A stretch of 39,210 nt of DNA from JALQTD01 sp036825655 (GCA_036825655.1 DAISXU010000007.1:1-39210), one strand, 5' to 3'. Shown: positions 26,101 to 33,800, counted from the first letter of the stretch. Translations and numbers: made by a program. Notes: a model not told the origin generated them from the sequence alone.

Positions 26101-26496
26101 GGTTACCCGAAGGGCTTTGTTCTCAGACCAACGACGTGCGGTTTCCTTGACGATGGCGAACGCTTCCGGTAAGATTTCCTCTAGAACTTCCTCCAACGCT
26201 TCGTTCACCTGTCCATTTAGCGCGTCCACTTGCTCATAGCGCTCTTCTTTGGCGTCCAAATCATCGTCGCTCATGGAATCCGCCTCCTTTCTCAAGGCGT
26301 CTTGCTCCGCGACATGCGGCTCAATGTGTTTTTGAATTCGCTCCCGCAACTGATCCGCCGCCTGTCGCAACCCATCATCTGAGAGCGCCTTCATGGCGTT
26401 TTCATGTTCTAGAACAGCGTCAACTTGAGGTTGAATCGCTTTGATATCGTTAGCGGCTTTGTCGCCGACCAGTTTCTTAAAAAGCTTCTGCAGCAT
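23137..26496 (-). CDS. secA: preprotein translocase ATPase SecA
   Basis: SecA drives post-translational export through SecYEG by ATP hydrolysis at the inner membrane. The product is 1119 residues from MLQKLFKKLVGDK, longer than the roughly 900 of E. coli because of insertions typical of Bacteroidota. The Walker A motif MQTGEGKTL is at residues 192-200. DEVDSVLIDEARTPLIISG, ATNMAGRGTDIKL and RQLRGRSGRQGDPG are present, and the C-terminus ends with the SEC-C metal site CPCGSGKKYKKCH. The start at 26496 rather than 26523 is set by TACTTTTG, four bases upstream. Every T9SS and lipoprotein product in this window would first cross the membrane by this route. Confidence 0.98.
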   Translation of the reverse strand: MLQKLFKKLVGDKAANDIKAIQPQVDAVLEHENAMKALSDDGLRQAADQLRERIQKHIEPHVAEQDALRKEADSMSDDDLDAKEERYEQVDALNGQVNEALEEVLEEILPEAFAIVKETARRWSENKALRVTATEMDRELAARRDSITVDGDQAIWSNSWNAAGAEVEWNMVHYDVQLIGGIALHRGKVAEMQTGEGKTLVATLPVFLNALAGRGVHLVTVNDYLSRRDSEWMGPLFEFHGMTVDCIDKHQPNSEERRKAYRADITYGTNNEFGFDYLRDNMAQRPDQLVQRPHHFAIVDEVDSVLIDEARTPLIISGPTPKGDQHEFEELKPKVVNLVSIQQKVVQGFLAEAKKVLLSEGASKDDQSAASLSLFRAYRGLPKSKALIKFLSNEGIKQQLLKTEGYYLQDNKRHMPEADEELYFVIDEKHKQVELTEKGIEYLTRNMEDESFFTMPDLATELVAIDASPGTEEERTEKKSALMQDYNIKSARIHTMNQLLKSFTLFEKDVDYVVMNNKVMIVDEQTGRIMDGRRYSDGLHQAIEAKESVKVEAATQTYATVTLQNYFRMYNKLSGMTGTAETEAGELWDIYELDVMVIPTNRPIARKDEQDLVYKTKREKYNAIIDDVVKLSQAGRPVLVGTTTVEVSELLSKMLNLRSIEHQVLNAKMHQREAEIVARAGQAGAVTIATNMAGRGTDIKLKPEVKDAGGLAIIGTERHDSRRVDRQLRGRSGRQGDPGSSQFYVSLEDDLMRLFSSDRVAKMMDRMGHQEGEVIQHSMITKSIERAQKKVEENNFGVRKRLLEYDDVMNAQREVIYKRRRHALHGERLRTDIANMFYELAEQHVLNHQPNKDYEAFRLALLTDFGVEPTVDEGTFGTAPPADLALGTFLHAERTYREKFDLLSQRAHPVIQRVHNDESNNFENILVPFTDGRKTIQVGANIAKSVASEGRSVLEGLEKAVVLAIIDQYWKEQLRTMDDLRSNVQNARYEQKDPLVIYKMESFRLFQVMVGQMNADVASFLMKCTIPTGPSPQQAPTRPAVDPVIASGNVQITKPGVQNLQEQAMAAARAAAVRAQQQQGGGPAAAPAPKSAPVRVEKKVLPNDPCPCGSGKKYKKCHG

Positions 26497-26500
26497 GGTG

Positions 26501-26508
26501 CAAAAGTA
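26501..26508 (-). promoter_or_regulatory. -7 box for secA
   Basis: TACTTTTG on the minus strand matches TAnnTTTG and is followed by CACC and the secA ATG. No TTG is evident at the expected upstream distance. Confidence 0.6.
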
Positions 26509-26724
26509 GGGAGGGAATCGCACCGCTTGAAACGGAATCTAAGCCCTCAGGGCATTGTGTGATTTTTTAGCCCTTTTCAGCCGGTCGATTTTACGTAAAC
26601 CTCCCTTACAAAATCGTGCCAAGATTTCACCTAACATCACGAAAAAAGTTCCTCACGAATCATTCATAATGCGCTCCTTCTTGTTGATTACCAAACTCTT
26701 AAAGAGGTTTTAACGCACGATATG

Positions 26725-26748
26725 TTCACAACTCCCCTCCATTGTGAA
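26725..26748. repeat. inverted repeat TTCACAA-N10-TTGTGAA
   Basis: The two 7-base arms at 26725-26731 and 26742-26748 are perfectly complementary with a 10-base spacer. Its place upstream of the ribonucleotide reductase genes suggests an operator, but it does not match the NrdR box well enough to name a regulator. Confidence 0.4.
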
Positions 26749-26830
26749 TTCTTTTAATTTGGCCTTGTAGGTGTGTTTCGTTTTTCTTTGAAAAGTCATT
26801 CGGAAGTCCACTCGACTTACACCGTTTTCC

Positions 26831-26986
26831 TGACACCCGTAGTGCTCAATTTTCTTCTTTCAGCGATGGCAATCATCACTGAAATCCAAGACCACCGCCA
26901 AGCTTTTCAAATGCACTGCGGTGTCGAATTAGGCTCTCACAAGGAGCCAGAGCACTCAGGAAAATGCTTGAAAAAGTGGACTTGGC
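26831..26986 (+). ncRNA. candidate structured RNA leader upstream of nrdB
   Basis: Pairings found by eye on the plus strand are as follows. Bases 26831-26845 pair with 26913-26926 over 14 pairs with one bulged C. A hairpin pairs TTTCAG-GATG (26858-26868) with CATC-CTGAAA (26874-26884), with a GCAAT loop and one internal mismatch. GGCTC (26932-26936) pairs with GAGCC (26944-26948). CAAGCTTTTC (26899-26908) can pair with 26960-26970 using one bulge, or a longer arm (26897-26910) can pair with 26968-26986. These last two compete with each other and cross the first helix, giving a pseudoknot or a switch. It matches no riboswitch class I recognise. It may be a regulatory leader for deoxynucleotide synthesis. 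Confidence 0.45.
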
Positions 26987-27031
26987 AATGGCTTCTTTTT
27001 TTACCTCAACTGCGATTCTGTCTTCGTGACC

Positions 27032-28075
27032 ATGAACGAAACTCAACAACCTACCGCTACCCAATCGACCATCGATGCAGTTCTTCCAGAGAACACCGTT
27101 GTGGCCGAGCCCATCTTGCAAGAAAATGCAAACCGATTTGTGCTGTTCCCCATTGAACACGATGACATTTGGAACTATTACAAACGGTCTGAGGCAAGTT
27201 TTTGGACAGCAGAGGAAATTGACTTGGCAGCTGACATCGTTGACTGGAACAACAAACTCAACGATGACGAACGCTACTTCGTAAAGCACGTGCTAGCCTT
27301 TTTTGCAGCTTCTGATGGCATCGTGAATGAGAATTTGGCCGAAAACTTCGTGGCAGAGGTTCAATACACAGAAGCCAAGTTCTTCTATGGTTTTCAAATC
27401 ATGATGGAGAACATCCATTCGGAGACCTATTCCTTGCTAATCGACACGTACATCAAGGACAAAGAAGAGAAGCACCAACTTTTCAATGCCATTGAGACCC
27501 TCGATTGCGTAAAGAAAAAAGCGGACTGGGCTTTGAACTGGATTGAGGAAGGTTCGTTCGCAGAGCGCATTGTTGCCTTCGCAGCCGTTGAGGGCATTTT
27601 CTTCAGCGGGAGTTTTTGCTCCATTTTCTGGCTGAAGAAGCGCGGTTTGATGCCGGGATTGAGTTTCTCAAATGAGTTGATTTCTCGTGACGAGGGATTG
27701 CATTGCGACTTTGCTTGCATGCTCTACAATGATCACATCGTAAACAAGCTTCCAAAGAAAACAGTCCGTAAGATCATCGTTGATGCGGTGACCATCGAAA
27801 AGGAGTTCATCCTCGACGCGCTGCCAGTGCGTCTCATTGGCATGAACTCTGACTTGATGAGTCAATACATTGAATTCGTAGCAGACCGCTTGTTGGTTGA
27901 GCTTGGTTGCGATAAAGAATACAACGCGACGAACCCATTTGATTTCATGGACATGATTTCACTGCAGGGCAAAACGAACTTCTTTGAAAAGCGAGTTGGA
28001 GAATACCAAAAAGCCGGTGTGTTGAAAGGAGCTGGAGCGGCAGATGCTGGTTTCTCGTTGGATGAGGACTTTTAA
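27032..28075 (+). CDS. nrdB: class Ia ribonucleotide reductase, small (beta) subunit
   Basis: The beta subunit generates the radical that drives reduction of ribonucleotides to deoxyribonucleotides. The product is 347 residues from ATG 27032; a GTG two codons upstream is possible. It is of the eukaryote-like type. By comparison with mouse R2, the di-iron ligands are Asp95, Glu126, His129, Glu187, Glu221 and His224, and the radical tyrosine is Tyr133 in NIHSETYSLLIDTYI. AFAAVEGIFFSGSF and MPGLSFSNELISRDEGLHCD are very conserved. The C-terminal FSLDEDF is the tail that docks on the large subunit. It is followed 18 bases later by nrdA and preceded by a structured leader. Confidence 0.97.
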   Translation: MNETQQPTATQSTIDAVLPENTVVAEPILQENANRFVLFPIEHDDIWNYYKRSEASFWTAEEIDLAADIVDWNNKLNDDERYFVKHVLAFFAASDGIVNENLAENFVAEVQYTEAKFFYGFQIMMENIHSETYSLLIDTYIKDKEEKHQLFNAIETLDCVKKKADWALNWIEEGSFAERIVAFAAVEGIFFSGSFCSIFWLKKRGLMPGLSFSNELISRDEGLHCDFACMLYNDHIVNKLPKKTVRKIIVDAVTIEKEFILDALPVRLIGMNSDLMSQYIEFVADRLLVELGCDKEYNATNPFDFMDMISLQGKTNFFEKRVGEYQKAGVLKGAGAADAGFSLDEDF

Positions 28076-28093
28076 TTTTTTGGAAAGAGCGAC

Positions 28094-30478
28094 ATGTATG
28101 TAATTAAGCGCGACGGACGACGAGAACTCGTTCAATTTGATAAGATCACTGCCCGCATCAAGAAATTATGTTACGGCCTAGATGACGCTGTGGACGCTGT
28201 TAAAGTGGCCATGCGTGTCATTGAAGGCGTCTACGATGGCGTCACAACTAAAGAGTTGGACAACCTGGCTGCAGAAGTTGCTGCCACAAATGCAGTGACC
28301 CACCCTGACTACGCGAGTCTCGCTTCGCGCATTGCGGTCTCCAACCTTCACAAATCCACGTTGAAGTCATTCACCGAAACCATGGAGATTCTTCATGGTT
28401 ACGTGGATCCCGTAACCGGGGAAAATGCAAGCCTCATCGCCTCCGACGTCATGGAAATCGTGAGTGCCAACGCCGAATTTTTAGACTCTCAGATCATTTA
28501 CGATCGGGACTTTAGCTACGACTTCTTTGGGTTCAAGACCCTCGAGCGGTCTTACCTGCTGAAGGTAGACGGTAAAATTGCAGAACGTCCTCAACACATG
28601 CTCATGCGTGTGGCGGTCGGCATTCACAAAGACGACTTGGAGTCAGCGGTTGCTACGTACAACATGATGAGCGAAGGGTGGTTCACCCACGCCACGCCCA
28701 CTTTGTTCAATTCTGGAACGCCCAAACCACAAATGTCCAGCTGCTTCCTTCTCACCATGAAGGAAGATAGCATTACTGGAATTTACGATACCCTCAAGCA
28801 GACCGCGAAGATTTCGCAAAATGCTGGAGGAATTGGGTTGGCCATTCATGACATCCGCGCCACCGGATCCTACATCAAAGGAACCAACGGAACCTCCAAT
28901 GGAATCGTTCCCATGTTGCGCGTTTTCAATGACACTGCTCGCTACGTCGATCAAGGTGGTGGAAAGCGCAAAGGGTCTTTCGCGATTTACATTGAGCCAT
29001 GGCATGCCGACGTATATGACTTCCTTGATTTGAAGAAAAATCACGGAAAAGAGGAGCAACGCGCCCGCGACTTGTTCTATGCGCTCTGGATTCCAGATTT
29101 GTTCATGAAACGCGTGGAGGACGATGGCGAATGGACCTTGATGTGCCCCAATGAGTGTCCAGGTTTGGCCGATACACACAGCGACGAATTTGAGGCGCTT
29201 TACACAAAATATGAGTCAGAAGGTAAGGGCCGCAAGACGGTGAAGGCTCAGGACCTTTGGTTCAAGATTTTGGAAAGCCAAATCGAAACTGGAACTCCTT
29301 ACATGCTCTACAAGGACCATGCTAACCGCAAGTCCAACCAGCAAAATTTAGGCACCATCCGCTCCTCCAACCTCTGCACAGAGATCATGGAGTATACAGC
29401 ACCGGATGAGGTTGCGGTTTGCAACCTCGCGTCTGTCGCCCTGCCAAAGTTCGTCGAAGACGGTTCTTTCAACCATGACAAACTCTTCGAAATCACCTAC
29501 CAGGTGACGAAGAATTTGAACCGCATCATCGACAGAAATTATTACCCCATTGCAGAAGCACGGAATTCCAACATGCGTCACAGACCCATTGGAATTGGGG
29601 TTCAAGGATTGGCAGATGCCTTCATTCAGATGCGCTATCCCTTCGATTCAGAGGAGGCGCGCCAACTGAACAAGGACGTATTTGAGACCCTTTATTATGC
29701 TGCATGCACGGCCTCGAAAGACCTTGCTAAAGAAGAGGGCGCCTATGAAACGTTCCAAGGATCACCTGCATCCAAAGGACAATTGCAGTATGACATGTGG
29801 GGGGTTGAACCATCCAACCGATGGGAATGGGACATCCTAAAGGAAGAAATCAAAGAGCACGGAATGCGGAATTCACTGCTTTTAGCTCCGATGCCCACAG
29901 CCTCAACCGCTCAGATCCTTGGCAACAACGAGTGCTTCGAGCCCTACACCTCCAACATCTATACACGACGGGTGTTGGCGGGTGAATACATCATTGTGAA
30001 CAAGCACTTGTTGCGCGATTTAAGCAGCCTCGGACTTTGGGATGAGGACATGAAGAATCGCATCATCGCAGCGAACGGATCCATCCAGAACATCAATGAG
30101 ATTCCTGAGAACCTGCGCGCATTGTACAGGACCGCTTGGGAAATTCCTCAGCGCGCACTCATTGACATGTCAGCAGACCGTGGGGCCTACATATGCCAGT
30201 CCCAAAGTCTGAACGTTTTCATGGAAAATGTCAATACGGGCAAACTGACCTCCATGCACTTCTACGCTTGGAAGAAGGGACTCAAAACGGGCATGTACTA
30301 CCTGCGTACCAAAGCAGCTACGGATGCCATCAAGTTCACGGTGGATAAAAAATACAAGGCGCAACCCGCCGCAGTCGAGGCTCCTCAAAAATCCATTCGC
30401 GAAATGTCTGAAGCTGAGCAAGCAGCCATCGCTTGTTCACTCGAGAATCCAGACGATTGCGAAATGTGCAGCGGTTGA
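28094..30478 (+). CDS. nrdA: class Ia ribonucleotide reductase, large (alpha) subunit
   Basis: The catalytic subunit is 794 residues long. It starts with an ATP-cone (MYVIKRDGRRELVQFDKITA), the allosteric on/off domain. The core contains SSCFLLTM, NLCTEIMEYT with the radical cysteine and glutamate, and the PMPTASTAQILGNNECFEPYTSN loop. The Tyr pair in KTGMYYLRT belongs to the radical-transfer path. The C-terminal CEMCSG holds the redox Cys pair reduced by thioredoxin or glutaredoxin. It forms one operon with nrdB and ends at a strong terminator. Confidence 0.98.
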   Translation: MYVIKRDGRRELVQFDKITARIKKLCYGLDDAVDAVKVAMRVIEGVYDGVTTKELDNLAAEVAATNAVTHPDYASLASRIAVSNLHKSTLKSFTETMEILHGYVDPVTGENASLIASDVMEIVSANAEFLDSQIIYDRDFSYDFFGFKTLERSYLLKVDGKIAERPQHMLMRVAVGIHKDDLESAVATYNMMSEGWFTHATPTLFNSGTPKPQMSSCFLLTMKEDSITGIYDTLKQTAKISQNAGGIGLAIHDIRATGSYIKGTNGTSNGIVPMLRVFNDTARYVDQGGGKRKGSFAIYIEPWHADVYDFLDLKKNHGKEEQRARDLFYALWIPDLFMKRVEDDGEWTLMCPNECPGLADTHSDEFEALYTKYESEGKGRKTVKAQDLWFKILESQIETGTPYMLYKDHANRKSNQQNLGTIRSSNLCTEIMEYTAPDEVAVCNLASVALPKFVEDGSFNHDKLFEITYQVTKNLNRIIDRNYYPIAEARNSNMRHRPIGIGVQGLADAFIQMRYPFDSEEARQLNKDVFETLYYAACTASKDLAKEEGAYETFQGSPASKGQLQYDMWGVEPSNRWEWDILKEEIKEHGMRNSLLLAPMPTASTAQILGNNECFEPYTSNIYTRRVLAGEYIIVNKHLLRDLSSLGLWDEDMKNRIIAANGSIQNINEIPENLRALYRTAWEIPQRALIDMSADRGAYICQSQSLNVFMENVNTGKLTSMHFYAWKKGLKTGMYYLRTKAATDAIKFTVDKKYKAQPAAVEAPQKSIREMSEAEQAAIACSLENPDDCEMCSG

Positions 30479-30506
30479 TCCACTGAACAGGAAATGACAC
30501 AAAATC

Positions 30507-30540
30507 AGGCCTCGAACCCAGCGTTCGGGGCCTTTCTTTT
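30507..30540. terminator. rho-independent terminator between nrdA and ctaA
   Basis: AGGCCTCGAAC and GTTCGGGGCCT form an 11-bp stem with one G-T pair, followed by TTCTTTT on the plus strand. It lies between convergent genes and ends the nrdBA transcript; in the other direction it may also serve ctaA. Confidence 0.88.
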
Positions 30541-30556
30541 TGGAATGGACTCGAGG

Positions 30557-31603
30557 TCAGTGCGTGTGCCGGAAGAAGGTCCAAACATTGGCCAAGACCA
30601 GTCCCATTCCAAGCAACAAATGAACAGGCTGGCCCAACGCTGGCATGCCTGCATGAACAAGTAGAATCCCGGATGCAATCTGACAAAGCAGGATAGCAGC
30701 GACTCCCCAGGCTGCGCGCTTGGCTTTTTGGCCTTCAGATCTGCGAAGGACCGGTACAATCCAAGCCGCATTCACCAACAAAACGGCCCAAGAAGCCGAT
30801 CGGTGGGCCTTCCACCAAACCGGTAAGGAATCTACCCAGCTCGCTCGAAGGATTCCAGCTTGAGAAAGGCTGTCAATGGCTTCTCGCACTTGCGTTCCAA
30901 AAATCAACTGACCAGCTGCAATCAATGCAGCAAAGGCAACCCAGGGGCGTTTGATCAAGACAGATTGGGGGCGCTCACGGCGAAGCGAGTCCGAGATGAA
31001 CCACATCAACCCCACCAAGATCGCTAAGGCACCAACCATGTGCAGGGTAATTGAGCCTGGAATCAAATTTCCATCGACCACCTTTTTCCCCAACCAAGCC
31101 GCAAAACCAAGCATGACCAACGTCCATATCGCTGTAAAAAAAGGGCGCCATTGGCGGTACCGGATAGCGTGAGTGGTAGAAAGAACCAAGAACAAGAGGG
31201 CTGGAATCCCTGTGAATGCACCAATCAGCCTGTTGATGAACTCGACCCAAGTGTGAACGGGATTGAAAACGGCATAGTTGTGTTTTTCATAAGGAACAAT
31301 CCACCCCTCGGACCGTGCTTCCTCGAAGGAATTGGCAGCAACATCTGAAGTGAGCACCCACAACGTGTCCCGGGCGACTAACATCCTTCCCGAGGCATAT
31401 TCTTCTTTCTCATCCCAGGTGACCTGTGAGGCCTCGGTAGGTGGAATCAAAAGGCCAAAACACTTCGGCCAATCTGGACACCCCATTCCCGAACCGGTCA
31501 TGCGCACAATACTTCCCGCCAAAACCACAAGGTAGGCACTCACCCAAGTAACCCTTGCCCACCGGCGGAGTAGCTTTTCTGATTGAGTTGGAAGTTGGGA
31601 CAT
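30557..31603 (-). CDS. ctaA: heme A synthase (COX15/CtaA)
   Basis: This 348-residue membrane protein converts heme O to heme A for aa3-type cytochrome oxidases. The N-terminal part has VRMTGSGMGCPDWPKCFG, the conserved extracytoplasmic Cys loop, and then FNPVHTWVEFINRLIGA, LHMVGALA, KAHRSASWA and QPVHLLLGM, which supply the heme-ligand histidines. The usual EFxHR motif reads EFINR here, with a His slightly upstream in VHTW. I recall this variant as typical of Bacteroidota, not a defect. About eight membrane helices are visible. The HMA lipoprotein lies 56 bases upstream on the same strand; cytochrome-oxidase subunits are not in the window. Confidence 0.94.
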   Translation of the reverse strand: MSQLPTQSEKLLRRWARVTWVSAYLVVLAGSIVRMTGSGMGCPDWPKCFGLLIPPTEASQVTWDEKEEYASGRMLVARDTLWVLTSDVAANSFEEARSEGWIVPYEKHNYAVFNPVHTWVEFINRLIGAFTGIPALLFLVLSTTHAIRYRQWRPFFTAIWTLVMLGFAAWLGKKVVDGNLIPGSITLHMVGALAILVGLMWFISDSLRRERPQSVLIKRPWVAFAALIAAGQLIFGTQVREAIDSLSQAGILRASWVDSLPVWWKAHRSASWAVLLVNAAWIVPVLRRSEGQKAKRAAWGVAAILLCQIASGILLVHAGMPALGQPVHLLLGMGLVLANVWTFFRHTH

Positions 31604-31659
31604 GTTGCGCGTTTATGCCTGCAAGTACGGAATAGCTCCGGCCCCAAGGGCAATTAAAT

Positions 31660-32061
31660 TCAGGGAGTTTCTGCTGCTATGGCATAATGCGTAACGTCCG
31701 CAGAAACAACTTCATAAATCCCCCCCGCAATGGCATTTACCTTCTTCGCCATTTCCAGGACAGAGACCAACTCCGCAGTGAATTCCACTTCGACAAAGTT
31801 GCTTTCGCGTTGCGAATCGAAATCAATGTCAGCGTTCGAAACACCGTTCAACTCCAGTAGTTCTTTTTGAATCTTGCTGCCGCAAGCCTGGACACACATC
31901 ATTCCGTTGATTTCCAATCGCGCAACAGAATGCTCGAACGAGCTGGCTTCTACGTGCTCCGAAATGGCAACCCTTGCCTCCGCATCCCCGCAACCCACAT
32001 TCCAAAGCGAGCAAAACAGAAGCAGCGCGGTGGCTGTTTTCGGTAGTAAGTCTTGTCCCAT
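31660..32061 (-). CDS. lipoprotein with heavy-metal-associated (HMA) domain
   Basis: The 133-residue product starts at 32061. The hydrophobic N-terminus ends in a lipobox-like NVGC (Cys24), so it is probably a membrane-anchored lipoprotein. Residues 47-125 resemble the HMA ferredoxin-like fold, with the metal motif GMMCVQAC (Cys56 and Cys60). This CxxxC spacing replaces the classical CxxC and is seen in Bacteroidota relatives. Copper or zinc binding outside the cytoplasm is the likely role. It lies just upstream of ctaA on the same strand, so a link to copper-enzyme (cytochrome oxidase) maturation is attractive but unproven. The open frame continues upstream antisense to the EamA gene and was not included. 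Confidence 0.75.
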   Translation of the reverse strand: MGQDLLPKTATALLLFCSLWNVGCGDAEARVAISEHVEASSFEHSVARLEINGMMCVQACGSKIQKELLELNGVSNADIDFDSQRESNFVEVEFTAELVSVLEMAKKVNAIAGGIYEVVSADVTHYAIAAETP

Positions 32062-32065
32062 GGTG

Positions 32066-32073
32066 CAAAGATA
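32066..32073 (-). promoter_or_regulatory. -7 box for the HMA lipoprotein gene
   Basis: TATCTTTG on the minus strand is a perfect match, followed by CACC and the ATG. The arrangement is identical to that at secA and implies a leaderless mRNA. The nearest upstream TTG (32101-32099) is 25 bases away, longer than usual. Confidence 0.6.
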
Positions 32074-32108
32074 AAACCCGACGGACACGGGCTCCATCCA
32101 ATGAATCC

Positions 32109-32116
32109 TAAATTTA
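32109..32116 (+). promoter_or_regulatory. -7-like box for the EamA gene
   Basis: TAAATTTA differs from TAnnTTTG only in the last base and ends six bases before the GTG start at 32123. No clear TTG element is seen upstream. Confidence 0.4.
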
Positions 32117-32122
32117 CACCCT

Positions 32123-33043
32123 GTGAATACAACCTCCCAACCCGTGCGACCTTGGCTCGCTCCAGCCCTCTTGCTCCTTCTTGGTGCAGTTTGGGGCAGC
32201 AGTTTCATTTTGATGAAGCGCGCCCTCTTCGCAACGGATGGCTCCGCGTTGATGGCTCCGCTCGATTTGGCTGCATTTCGAATGGCCTTCGCTGGGACAG
32301 CTCTTTTGCCCGTGAGTTGGGGAGCCTTGAAACGCATTCGAGGAGTGCAACGCAAGTGGGTTTTCGCCTCCGGAGTGATCGGGAGTTTGATTCCGGCGAT
32401 TCTATTTGCTGTTGCCCAAACCCATTTGCCCAGCGCACTAGCGGGAATGCTCAATGCTTTGGCTCCACTTTGGACCTTGGTCTTTAGCGTGTTCCTATTT
32501 CGAAACCACCCCGTTAAAAGGCAAGTCGTTGGGTTATTCGTTGGGTTTACAGGCGCACTTTGGATGGTCGGAAAAGGAGAGACATTGGCCGTGGCTGGAG
32601 CCAGTGCTTTGTGGCCTGGTCTGATGATTGTAGCGGCCACCATGTGTTACGGGCTCAACGTCAACATCACCCGTGAGAAACTGGCAGGACCCAGTGGCAT
32701 TCAATTGGCATCTTTGTCGTTGGGTTTCATTGCCATTCCGAGTTGGGGATACGTTTTGTTTAGCCAAGGATTTCATCGTGTTTTGAGTATGCCAGAGGGG
32801 GCGACCGCCCTGCTGCTCGTTGCCCTCTTAGCCGTCGCAGGCACAGCCATTGCCTTGGCGTTATTCAATCAAGTAATCGCACTGACCTCTTCGCTGTTTG
32901 CAGCATCCGTAACCTACATCATACCAGTTTTTGCAACGCTCTGGGGATTTCTCGATGGCGAATCCCTGAGCTTGGGCCATGCCGCAGCAGGCGCCCTCAT
33001 TCTGAGTGGGGTGGCCATCATCAATTCCGGTAAAAAGTCCTAG
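32123..33043 (+). CDS. EamA/DMT-family transporter
   Basis: This 306-residue, ten-helix inner-membrane protein of the drug/metabolite transporter superfamily consists of two EamA repeats. The first begins LLLLLGAVWGSSFILMKRAL, with the characteristic WGSSF; the second starts near LWPGLMIVAATMCYGLNVNI. The end of the second repeat (YIIPVFATLWGFLDGE) is also typical. Members export amino acids or other metabolites; the substrate is not predictable. The start is a GTG at 32123, chosen because a -7-like box lies six bases before it and no ATG is available before the first helix. It is divergent from the HMA lipoprotein gene. Confidence 0.9.
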   Translation: MNTTSQPVRPWLAPALLLLLGAVWGSSFILMKRALFATDGSALMAPLDLAAFRMAFAGTALLPVSWGALKRIRGVQRKWVFASGVIGSLIPAILFAVAQTHLPSALAGMLNALAPLWTLVFSVFLFRNHPVKRQVVGLFVGFTGALWMVGKGETLAVAGASALWPGLMIVAATMCYGLNVNITREKLAGPSGIQLASLSLGFIAIPSWGYVLFSQGFHRVLSMPEGATALLLVALLAVAGTAIALALFNQVIALTSSLFAASVTYIIPVFATLWGFLDGESLSLGHAAAGALILSGVAIINSGKKS

Positions 33044-33066
33044 TGCACATTCTTCGCGAGCAGGTG

Positions 33067-33097
33067 TTGATAAGTTGATTCATTTCACCTACCTTTG
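33067..33097 (+). promoter_or_regulatory. Bacteroidetes-type promoter for rplU-rpmA
   Basis: TTG at 33067-33069, a 20-base spacer and TACCTTTG at 33090-33097 form a full consensus. The leader is about 27 bases, so this ribosomal-protein operon, unlike many genes here, has a normal short leader. Confidence 0.8.
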
Positions 33098-33129
33098 CCC
33101 CCCCTTATGGGGAATCTAAATCTCATTCC

Positions 33130-33441
33130 ATGTATGCAATCGTAGAGATAGCAGGGCACCAGTACAAGGTACAGAAAGACCAACAGGTGTTCGTTAACCG
33201 CCTCCAGCAGGAAGAAGGCGCGAAGGTCAGCTTTGACCGCGTGCTTTTGACTGACAAAGACGGTAACGTTCAGGTTGGCGCCCCGGCTATAAGTGGAGCA
33301 TCCGTCTCTGCTGTGGTTGAACGCCACTTGAAAGGTGACAAAGTTTTGGTCTTCAAGAAGAAGCGCCGGAAAGGTTACCAAAAATTAAATGGATTCCGCG
33401 CTTCATTGACGGAAATCCGCATTACGGACATCAAAGCATAA
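33130..33441 (+). CDS. rplU: 50S ribosomal protein L21
   Basis: The 103-residue protein has the standard L21 sequence: MYAIVEIAGHQYKVQKDQ, then DKDGNVQVGAP and the RNA-binding FKKKRRKGYQKLNGFR with the final ITDIKA. It binds 23S rRNA in the large subunit. It is followed by rpmA 44 bases later, the conserved order. Confidence 0.98.
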   Translation: MYAIVEIAGHQYKVQKDQQVFVNRLQQEEGAKVSFDRVLLTDKDGNVQVGAPAISGASVSAVVERHLKGDKVLVFKKKRRKGYQKLNGFRASLTEIRITDIKA

Positions 33442-33485
33442 TCGACGCATTTCGCAAGAAAAAAGCGCTGAAAACACTTTAAGCC

Positions 33486-33749
33486 ATGGCTCACAAAAAA
33501 GGTGTAGGTAGTTCCAAGAACGGACGGGAGTCTCACTCGAAACGCTTGGGCGTAAAAATATTCGGAGGTCAAGGTTGCATCGCTGGGAACATCATTGTTC
33601 GCCAACGCGGCACGCAACACCACCCTGGAACCAATGTAGGAATCGGTAAAGACCACACGCTGTTTGCATTGACAGACGGTGTGGTGGAATTCCGAAAGAA
33701 GAAAAATAACCGTTCCTACGTCAGTGTCGTCCCGATGGGCGATGCTTAA
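33486..33749 (+). CDS. rpmA: 50S ribosomal protein L27
   Basis: The 87-residue protein begins MAHKKGVGSSKNGRESHSKR and continues RLGVKIFGGQ, then IIVRQRGTQHHPG and GKDHTLFAL, all typical of L27, which sits near the peptidyl-transferase centre. The N-terminus starts directly with the mature form; the cleavable extension seen in Firmicutes is absent. It is in an operon with rplU. Confidence 0.98.
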   Translation: MAHKKGVGSSKNGRESHSKRLGVKIFGGQGCIAGNIIVRQRGTQHHPGTNVGIGKDHTLFALTDGVVEFRKKKNNRSYVSVVPMGDA

Positions 33750-33800
33750 TCGAACGGATTTGCATGGGCTGAGGACGACGAGTCTTCTGCCCCAACAATG

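Larger units (their letters stand above)
26497..27031. other. 535-bp gene-free region between secA and nrdB
   Basis: There is no convincing coding sequence on either strand. On the secA side it holds the secA -7 box. Near 26725-26748 is a perfect inverted repeat, TTCACAA with TTGTGAA, spaced by 10 bases. A promoter-like pair TTG (26765-26767) and TTTCTTTG (26783-26790) could serve nrdB. From 26831 onward the plus strand has strong RNA folding potential, listed separately. A T run at 26994-27001 lies 30 bases before the nrdB ATG. Confidence 0.7.

Noticed and set aside
26831..26986. Cobalamin riboswitch before the ribonucleotide reductase genes
   Set aside because: No B12-box-like conserved core was found, and the downstream enzyme is the iron-tyrosyl class Ia type, not B12-dependent.
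26773..27156. 127-residue open frame in the nrdB leader
   Set aside because: It runs into nrdB in another frame and lacks protein-like composition; the RNA-fold reading explains the region better.
32062..32643. N-terminal extension of the HMA gene to a 327-residue frame
   Set aside because: The extension is antisense to the EamA gene. The lipoprotein signal and the TATCTTTG box fix the start at 32061.
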